Assembly (NCBI RefSeq): GCF_017893945.1
Contig: NZ_CP054257.1
Location: 2,232,001 to 2,296,000, forward strand
Direction of reading: 5' to 3'
DNA length: 64,000 bases
Source of the DNA: Treponema parvum
Lineage (GTDB): Bacteria; Spirochaetota; Spirochaetia; Treponematales; Treponemataceae
A program made the position numbers and the translations under genes. Of this stretch, positions 59,184 through 64,000 are shown one piece after another (the stretch's first letter is position 1; the number at the start of each line of letters is the position of its first letter). The notes beneath the pieces were generated by a model. It ran no database searches and was not told the DNA's origin. It saw only the letters and a list, made by a program, of their open reading frames with translations.

Positions 59184-59492
59184 CTACTGCTTGATTTCCA
59201 CATCCACACCGGCAGGCAATTCCAGTTTCATCAACGAATCCATAACATCGGACGTCGGTTCAAGAATATCGATAAGGCGCTTGTGCGTACGCATTTCAAA
59301 CTGCTCACGTGATTTTTTATTTACATGAGGAGAACGCAATACGGTAACCTTATTTATCCTGGTAGGAAGCGGTATCGGGCCCGAGACCTTTGCGCCCGCT
59401 TTCTGCACAGTCTGCACGATGGCTTTTGCACTCTGATCGATCAACTCAACATCGAAAGCGCGGAGTCTGACACGAATCTTTCCGTTAGCCAT
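59184..59492 (-). CDS. rpsJ: 30S ribosomal protein uS10
   Basis: A 102-residue small-subunit protein that also joins antitermination complexes with NusB. It shows [42 protein letters not shown] and [27 protein letters not shown]. Length is typical. A hairpin lies between tuf and this gene, so S10-operon expression may be attenuated relative to tuf. Confidence 0.97.
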   Translation of the reverse strand: MANGKIRVRLRAFDVELIDQSAKAIVQTVQKAGAKVSGPIPLPTRINKVTVLRSPHVNKKSREQFEMRTHKRLIDILEPTSDVMDSLMKLELPAGVDVEIKQ

Positions 59493-59518
59493 TATTCCTC
59501 CAATGGATTTGAAATAGA

Positions 59519-59542
59519 GCCTGCAGCTTAAAAGCCGCAGGC
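59519..59542 (-). terminator. Hairpin between tuf and rpsJ (partial terminator or processing site)
   Basis: GCCTGCAGC (59519-59527) pairs with GCCGCAGGC (59534-59542) with one wobble and a six-base loop. No T run follows on the minus strand, so read-through into the S10 operon is expected. Confidence 0.55.
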
Positions 59543-59563
59543 ATTATCTATAACAAAACCGGA

Positions 59564-60751
59564 CTATTCTATTACTTTAGTAACCTGACCGGAAGCGATC
59601 GTACGACCGCCTTCACGAATAGCAAGCTTAAGACCTTCATCCATAGCGATCGGGTGGATCAATTCGCCGATAATCTTTACATTATCGCCGGGCTTTACCA
59701 TATCCGTTCCCGCTTCGAGCGTTACCGTTCCGGTAATATCCGTCGTGCGGAAATAGAACTGAGGCCTATAGCCTGAGAAGAACGGGCTGTGGCGTCCGCC
59801 TTCTTCCTTGGACAGAACATAAATCTGCGCTTCGAATTTCGTGTGAGGATGAATGGATCCGGGCTTTGCAAGAACCTGGCCGCGTTCCACGTCTTTCTTT
59901 TCAATACCGCGCAAAAGAACGCCTACGTTGTCTCCCGCAATACCCTGATCGAGCGTCTTTTGGAACATTTCGATACCGGTTACGGTTGACTTCTGCGTCG
60001 GGCGGATACCTACGATTTCAACTTCGTCGTTCATGTTTACAACGCCGCGCTCTACGCGTCCAGTTACAACGGTTCCTCGTCCGGAAATAGTGAAAATGTC
60101 TTCGATCGGCATAAGGAACGGTTTTGCTTCGTCACGAATCGGATCGTCAAACCACGTGTCCATAGCCGTGAGCAGTTCTTCGATGCAGGCGGTGTTTTCA
60201 GCCTTGTCGCTTTCGTTCAAAGCCTTAAACGCGGAACCTTTTATGATCGGAGTTTCCGCGGCAAAGCCGTATTCTTTAAGAGTGTCTTTTACTTCTTCAA
60301 CTACCAATTCAAGAAGATCCGGATCATCCACCTGATCAACCTTGTTCAGGAAAACGATGATCTTCGGAACGCCTACCTGACGAGCCAACAGCAAGTGTTC
60401 GCGCGTCTGGGGCATAACGGAATCGGGAGCGGAAACGACGAGAACGGCTCCGTCCATCTGAGCTGCGCCGGTGATCATGTTTTTGATATAGTCGGCGTGT
60501 CCGGGACAGTCGATGTGCGCGTAGTGTCGTTTGTCCGACTGATATTCAAGGTGGCGCGTATTGATCGTAATACCGCGCTCTTTTTCTTCCGGAGCGTTAT
60601 CAATTTCATCATACTTAAGCGCGTGATCACCGTATTTTTTTGCACAATACTGTGTGATTGCTGCAGACAAAGTAGTCTTACCATGGTCAACGTGACCGAT
60701 GGTTCCAACGTTCATGTGGGGCTTAGTTCTAACGAACTTCTCCTTCGCCAT
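59564..60751 (-). CDS. tuf: Elongation factor Tu
   Basis: A 395-residue GTPase that delivers aminoacyl-tRNA to the ribosome. It shows G1 GHVDHGKT, the effector region [10 protein letters not shown]3 [10 protein letters not shown]4 NKVDQVDD, and domains 2 and 3 in order ([13 protein letters not shown], then [16 protein letters not shown]). The GGAG site precedes the ATG at 60751. fusA is not adjacent, unlike the classical str operon. The promoter at 61231-61259 gives a leader of about 470 bases. Confidence 0.98.
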   Translation of the reverse strand: MAKEKFVRTKPHMNVGTIGHVDHGKTTLSAAITQYCAKKYGDHALKYDEIDNAPEEKERGITINTRHLEYQSDKRHYAHIDCPGHADYIKNMITGAAQMDGAVLVVSAPDSVMPQTREHLLLARQVGVPKIIVFLNKVDQVDDPDLLELVVEEVKDTLKEYGFAAETPIIKGSAFKALNESDKAENTACIEELLTAMDTWFDDPIRDEAKPFLMPIEDIFTISGRGTVVTGRVERGVVNMNDEVEIVGIRPTQKSTVTGIEMFQKTLDQGIAGDNVGVLLRGIEKKDVERGQVLAKPGSIHPHTKFEAQIYVLSKEEGGRHSPFFSGYRPQFYFRTTDITGTVTLEAGTDMVKPGDNVKIIGELIHPIAMDEGLKLAIREGGRTIASGQVTKVIE

Positions 60752-61230
60752 GTTTTTCTCCTTGCCGGACTATCCTCTTTGCCGGCATACATAATTTTAT
60801 GTGATGCACTTTAAGCCAGAACATGACGGTTTTCTGACGAAAACGCCATATTCGCATACACACTTAAATCGGTTAATGCCTGTGAGATGATTTTAGAGTT
60901 GGAAACGGAACAGAAATTAATCTCGCACGACATTCCATCTATTCGGAATATCAATGGCCGGCACCACCTATCACCATCAAACTTAACCGCCTGACGACTG
61001 GTCTGGCATCCATGAGCCTGACGTCCACATATTACGGACCTGTCAGAAACCCTTAATGTCATCAATCATCTTTACGGATCCCGCCGACGGCGGAATCAGC
61101 ACATTAAAGGGTCGTACAAACCTGAAAATTGAAAAAACAATTAACTTTACGGCTGCACCGGGCTTAACACCCGCCTGACTCTCAAAGAACCCTGCTGCAA
61201 TGTCATAAAATGAAATTTGCAGTGAAATTA
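60752..61230 (-). promoter_or_regulatory. Long structured leader of tuf
   Basis: If transcription starts about 7 bases after the -10 at 61231-61236, the tuf leader is about 470 bases. It contains a hairpin at about 61077-61097 (GATCCCGCC / GGCGGAATC) and a short GCCCG/CGGGT pair near 61155-61175. Near the start codon two copies of CCGGCAA(A/G)GAG occur, each containing a ribosome-site-like sequence; the one nearer the ATG is used. An 84-codon open frame at 60811-61065 shows no recognisable product and is not called. Confidence 0.45.
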
Positions 61231-61259
61231 TTTATACACTTTTTATAATTAAATTGCAA
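61231..61259 (-). promoter_or_regulatory. Probable tuf promoter
   Basis: Minus-strand TTGCAA (61254-61259), 17-base spacer, TATAAA (61231-61236) preceded by GTG, giving a TG-like extended -10. It lies just downstream of the rpsG terminator. Confidence 0.55.
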
Positions 61260-61281
61260 TAGCAAAGTTAAAAAATATCAA

Positions 61282-61330
61282 AAAAAAGCACCTTTAAGAG
61301 TCAATTTTAAAATTCTCAAAGGTGCCGTAT
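61282..61330 (-). terminator. Intrinsic terminator after rpsL-rpsG
   Basis: Minus-strand GCACCTTTGAGA pairs with TCTTAAAGGTGC with one mismatch (outer arms near 61319-61326 and 61287-61296), followed by eight T residues. It separates rpsL-rpsG from tuf. Confidence 0.8.
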
Positions 61331-61384
61331 TACAAAAATAACTGAATTTTCAAGCGACGAACTTTTAGTCCTAATCGCCGAAAA

Positions 61385-61855
61385 CTACCATCTGTAATGG
61401 GCAAAGGCCTTGTTAGCCTCAGCCATTTTATGAGTGTCTTCTTTTTTCTTAAACGCAGTGCCGGTGTTGTTAAAAGCGTCAAACAATTCAAGAGCTAACG
61501 TGTCGGCCATTCCGTGTCCGCTTCTTGAACGGGCGGCCGTGATCACCCAACGCATAGCCAAGGCTTCACGTCTGGAATCACGGATTTCTACGGGAACCTG
61601 ATATGTAGCGCCCCCGACGCGGCGCGACTTTACTTCTACGACTGGTTTTACGTTGTCGATCGCCTTTAAAAATACTTCCAAAGGCTCCGCTTCGGTCTTT
61701 GCTTTCAGCTTATCCAAGGCTTCGTACACGATTCTGGTACACGACGCTTTTTTTCCGTCCAACATCATACGGGTTATAAATTTAGAAATAACTACGCTGT
61801 TGTATTTTGCATCCGGCAATATCGGACGGTCGATAGTTTTTTTATGTCTTCCCAT
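61385..61855 (-). CDS. rpsG: 30S ribosomal protein uS7
   Basis: A 156-residue primary head-assembly protein of the small subunit. It shows [70 protein letters not shown] and the C-terminal [20 protein letters not shown]. Length is typical. It lies 12 bases after rpsL and ends in a strong terminator. Confidence 0.98.
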   Translation of the reverse strand: MGRHKKTIDRPILPDAKYNSVVISKFITRMMLDGKKASCTRIVYEALDKLKAKTEAEPLEVFLKAIDNVKPVVEVKSRRVGGATYQVPVEIRDSRREALAMRWVITAARSRSGHGMADTLALELFDAFNNTGTAFKKKEDTHKMAEANKAFAHYRW

Positions 61856-61867
61856 CTTTACACTCCT

Positions 61868-62242
61868 TTATGCCTTAGGCTTTTTTGCGCCGTATTTCGA
61901 ACGGCCGCGCTTGCGATCTTCAACGCCCAAAGCGTCTTTCGCACCGCGGATGATATGATAACGAACGCCCGGCAGATCCTTTACACGGCCGCCGCGGATT
62001 AAAACCACAGAGTGTTCCTGCAAATTATGTCCGATTCCCGGAATATATGCAGTAACTTCTATTCCATTGCACAAACGAACGCGGGCTACCTTGCGGAGAG
62101 CCGAATTCGGTTTTTTGGGCGTGACTGTCATAACACGGGTGCATACGCCGCGTTTTTGCGGACAGGACTCAAGCGCGGGAGATTTGGTTCTGTTTGCAGC
62201 AGTTCTACGTCCTTGACGAATTAATTGATTAATTGTAGGCAT
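61868..62242 (-). CDS. rpsL: 30S ribosomal protein uS12
   Basis: A 124-residue decoding-centre protein. It shows [60 protein letters not shown] and [20 protein letters not shown]. The Lys of [11 protein letters not shown] and the KDLPGVRYH loop, both sites of streptomycin-resistance changes in other bacteria, read as wild type. An AGGAG site precedes the ATG. It is separated from rpoC by about 490 bases containing a terminator and a dispersed repeat. Confidence 0.98.
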   Translation of the reverse strand: MPTINQLIRQGRRTAANRTKSPALESCPQKRGVCTRVMTVTPKKPNSALRKVARVRLCNGIEVTAYIPGIGHNLQEHSVVLIRGGRVKDLPGVRYHIIRGAKDALGVEDRKRGRSKYGAKKPKA

Positions 62243-62447
62243 CGGCCTATTCTCCTCTATAATTGTTGCCGGTCAGCACTCCGGGCAAAATTTCAAACCT
62301 TAGTTTGAAAGACACCGCAAATAAGCGCGGCGCTTTTAACTTAGACCGCCGAAACGGCGCAGTCGGTTAAAATTCAGGTTTTATATATTACAAAATTCAC
62401 GAAACGTAAGTCAAGCCTTTTGAAAGGCAGGTTCCGCAAATACTTAA

Positions 62448-62512
62448 GGACATCTCGAAAAACTCACCTTCAGCGATTTCTTCGAAGTTTCGACGAGTTA
62501 TAATATGCTTTC
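62448..62512. repeat. Dispersed inverted-repeat element, copy D
   Basis: CATCTCGAAAAACTCACCTTCAGCGATTTCTTCGAAGTTTCGACGAGTT resembles copy A at 38083 over its first half. The tail found in copies A and C is missing. Confidence 0.55.
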
Positions 62513-62698
62513 AGCGAGAAGTCCGTTCGCTACGCTCACTTACGAGTTTGCATCGCAAACTCGCTGTGTATGCCGCGGTCGAGCTTTTAGAGCAAAATTC
62601 TCTAAGCATAACGCTCGAAGCGTCACGCGGCCGGAACCTCGCCTCCGCACCTCGTTTTCAAAACTCGCCATTCAGTTTACATACTAAAGGGTTGGAAA

Positions 62699-62724
62699 AT
62701 TTCGAGTTTAATAAAACCCGAAAT
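62699..62724 (-). terminator. Terminator after rpoC
   Basis: ATTTCG (62699-62704) and GTTT pair with AAAC and CGAAAT (62719-62724) around an AATA loop, with one mismatch. On the minus strand a short T run follows. It lies 8 bases after the rpoC stop. Confidence 0.6.
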
Positions 62725-62732
62725 CCAATCTA

Positions 62733-64000
62733 TCAGTCCGCGTCGTCGGCCATCATTGCGCCGGCGGATTCTTCAAGCTGTTCCGCAAGAGCCTTTTCTT
62801 CCCTGCGCCGCTCGACAATTTCTTCCATTTGCACGTCAAGATCTTTGTCGGACTCGTCAAAAAGCCTTACATTTTTGTAATTCCTTATGCCGGTTCCGGC
62901 AGGTATCATGTGCCCGATGGCCACATTTTCTTTTATGCCGTGCAGACCGTCGGTAGCCCCGGAAATTGCCGCATTGGTAAGAACGCGCGTCGTTTCCTGG
63001 AAAGAGGCTGCGGATATAAAGGAATCCACGTTCAGCGAAGCCTTGGTTATTCCCTGGAACATCGGCTGAGCGATCGCAGGCTGTCCGCCTTCGGCAACTA
63101 CGCGGCGGTTTTCATCATGGAATTTATATTTGTCCACCTGCTTGCCGAAGATAAAGTGCGTATCGCCTACGGCCATAACTTCCACCTTTCTGAGCATCTG
63201 ACGGACGATAATACCTATGTGCTTATCGTTTATGTCTACGCCCTGCGCGCGATAAACCTGCTGGATTTCGTCCATAAGGTAGTTTTGGAGCGCGTTTTCA
63301 CCCAGAATCGCAAGTATGTCATGCGGACTCGGAGAGCCGTCGCACAAAGATTCTCCCGCAACGACGTGATCGCCGTCGCGGACAAGCATGCGCTTTGTCA
63401 TGGGAACCAGATGGTCGAATTTTCTGCCGTAAACGTCTTCCACTATGACAAGGCGCTTTCCCTTTGTAACGCCGCCGAATTTCACGATTCCTGAAATCTT
63501 CGAAAGGACGGCAGGTTCTTTGGGTTTTCGCGCTTCAAACAGCTCCGAAACGCGCGGAAGACCGCCGGTAATGTCGTTAGTTTTGGCAACTTCTTTGGCA
63601 AGCTTTGCAAGCGTTACACCGGCTTCAACCTTCTGCTTATCTTCCACTTGAAGAATCGCTCCCGAAGGAAGGTGATAGCTTCCCATTTCGTTTCCGGCTT
63701 CGTCCGTGATAAGGATGCGCGGCTGTTTTACGTCCAAGTGCAGATCGCTTATGCGCCGCTCGACCGAACCGGTTTTTGCGTCGATCTTTTCTTCCAAAGT
63801 CGAACCAATGATAACGTCTTCAAAGTGAACGTAACCCGAATACTCGGCGATAATCGGCTCGCTGAAAGCGTCAAATTCGCCTATAACCGCGTTGGCTTTA
63901 ACTACGTCGCCCGGTTTGACATAGATAGTCGAACCGTTGCCGATTTCCACCCTTATTGAATTTGCGACGCCTATGTAAAGAGTGTCGCCTACGATTATTA
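62733..64000 (-). CDS. rpoC: DNA-directed RNA polymerase subunit beta' (C-terminal part, cut by window edge)
   Basis: About 421 codons of the C-terminal end of beta', running in frame to the right edge of the window; the complete subunit is roughly 1400 residues. Visible blocks are [25 protein letters not shown] (start of the C-terminal jaw-clamp region), [31 protein letters not shown] (read as [12 protein letters not shown]) and [40 protein letters not shown], which are diagnostic. It ends in an acidic tail after [12 protein letters not shown]. rpoB should lie upstream, beyond the window. Confidence 0.97.
   Translation of the reverse strand, partial: IIVGDTLYIGVANSIRVEIGNGSTIYVKPGDVVKANAVIGEFDAFSEPIIAEYSGYVHFEDVIIGSTLEEKIDAKTGSVERRISDLHLDVKQPRILITDEAGNEMGSYHLPSGAILQVEDKQKVEAGVTLAKLAKEVAKTNDITGGLPRVSELFEARKPKEPAVLSKISGIVKFGGVTKGKRLVIVEDVYGRKFDHLVPMTKRMLVRDGDHVVAGESLCDGSPSPHDILAILGENALQNYLMDEIQQVYRAQGVDINDKHIGIIVRQMLRKVEVMAVGDTHFIFGKQVDKYKFHDENRRVVAEGGQPAIAQPMFQGITKASLNVDSFISAASFQETTRVLTNAAISGATDGLHGIKENVAIGHMIPAGTGIRNYKNVRLFDESDKDLDVQMEEIVERRREEKALAEQLEESAGAMMADDAD

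Larger units (their letters stand above)
62243..62732. other. Intergenic region between rpoC and rpsL
   Basis: From right to left it holds the rpoC terminator (62699-62724), a perfect hairpin CGAGTTTGC/GCAAACTCG (62543-62551 and 62555-62563), repeat copy D (62448-62512), then a perfect TTTCAAAC/GTTTGAAA hairpin (62291-62298 and 62303-62310) in the rpsL leader. No convincing rpsL promoter or gene was found. Confidence 0.5.

Noticed and set aside
60811..61065. 84-codon open frame in the tuf leader, minus strand
   Set aside because: No recognisable product and no good ribosome site; it is more simply part of the untranslated leader.
62829..63494. 221-codon open frame on the plus strand
   Set aside because: Antisense shadow within rpoC.

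Overview
The window looks like a spirochaete chromosome, most likely Treponema or a close relative. This is an inference: base composition is intermediate, spacers contain many small inverted repeats, and the informational proteins and the MurA active site (Asp in place of Cys) look spirochaetal. No rRNA, tRNA, CRISPR array, prophage or transposase gene was recognised.

Layout. 1-2474: a carbohydrate cassette with a two-subunit transketolase (N half, cut by the window edge), an SDR oxidoreductase and a divergent-sequence GntR/FadR regulator with a probable operator. 2737-6576: a GH88/GH105-type unsaturated uronyl hydrolase and a MATE exporter. 6646-8301: a SulP-STAS anion transporter. 8322-10645: a polar amino-acid ABC importer. 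10826-12186: two uncharacterised genes. 12376-18828: an RpiB/LacAB-family isomerase, then glgX-glgP-EamA exporter. 19136-22834: era, pepT, murA. 22812-26495: two six-helix membrane proteins with a 3+3 helix plan like LptF/LptG, and a J-domain membrane protein. 26879-35956: a STAS protein with a zinc ribbon, an SDR, a SpoU-class RNA methyltransferase, an operon ctpA-rsmE-wecG-bEBP, and the divergent minD-like gene with lgt. 36086-40377: transketolase, an unknown 480-residue protein and a CBS-ACT protein. 40572-45430: a complete branched-chain amino-acid (Liv) importer. 45741-64000: a nearly continuous informational supercluster on the minus strand (rpoC, rpsL, rpsG, tuf, then S10-spc-alpha genes to rpoA and rplQ, then a small zinc-ribbon protein).

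The most unusual signal is architectural. About ten first-in-operon genes have a recognisable -10 hexamer only 6-7 bases before the start codon and no Shine-Dalgarno sequence, so they should be transcribed as leaderless mRNAs. Downstream and ribosomal genes instead carry good GGAGG-type sites. This pattern also corrects several gene starts. Other points of interest are a divergent promoter pair sharing one -35 element, a candidate LptFG-like pair, two perfect DnaA boxes in an AT-rich spacer, a sigma-54 activator with no DNA-binding domain, a 16-bp degenerate tandem repeat, and several dispersed repeat or terminator families.

All function calls come from reading translated sequence and motifs by eye; no database search was run.
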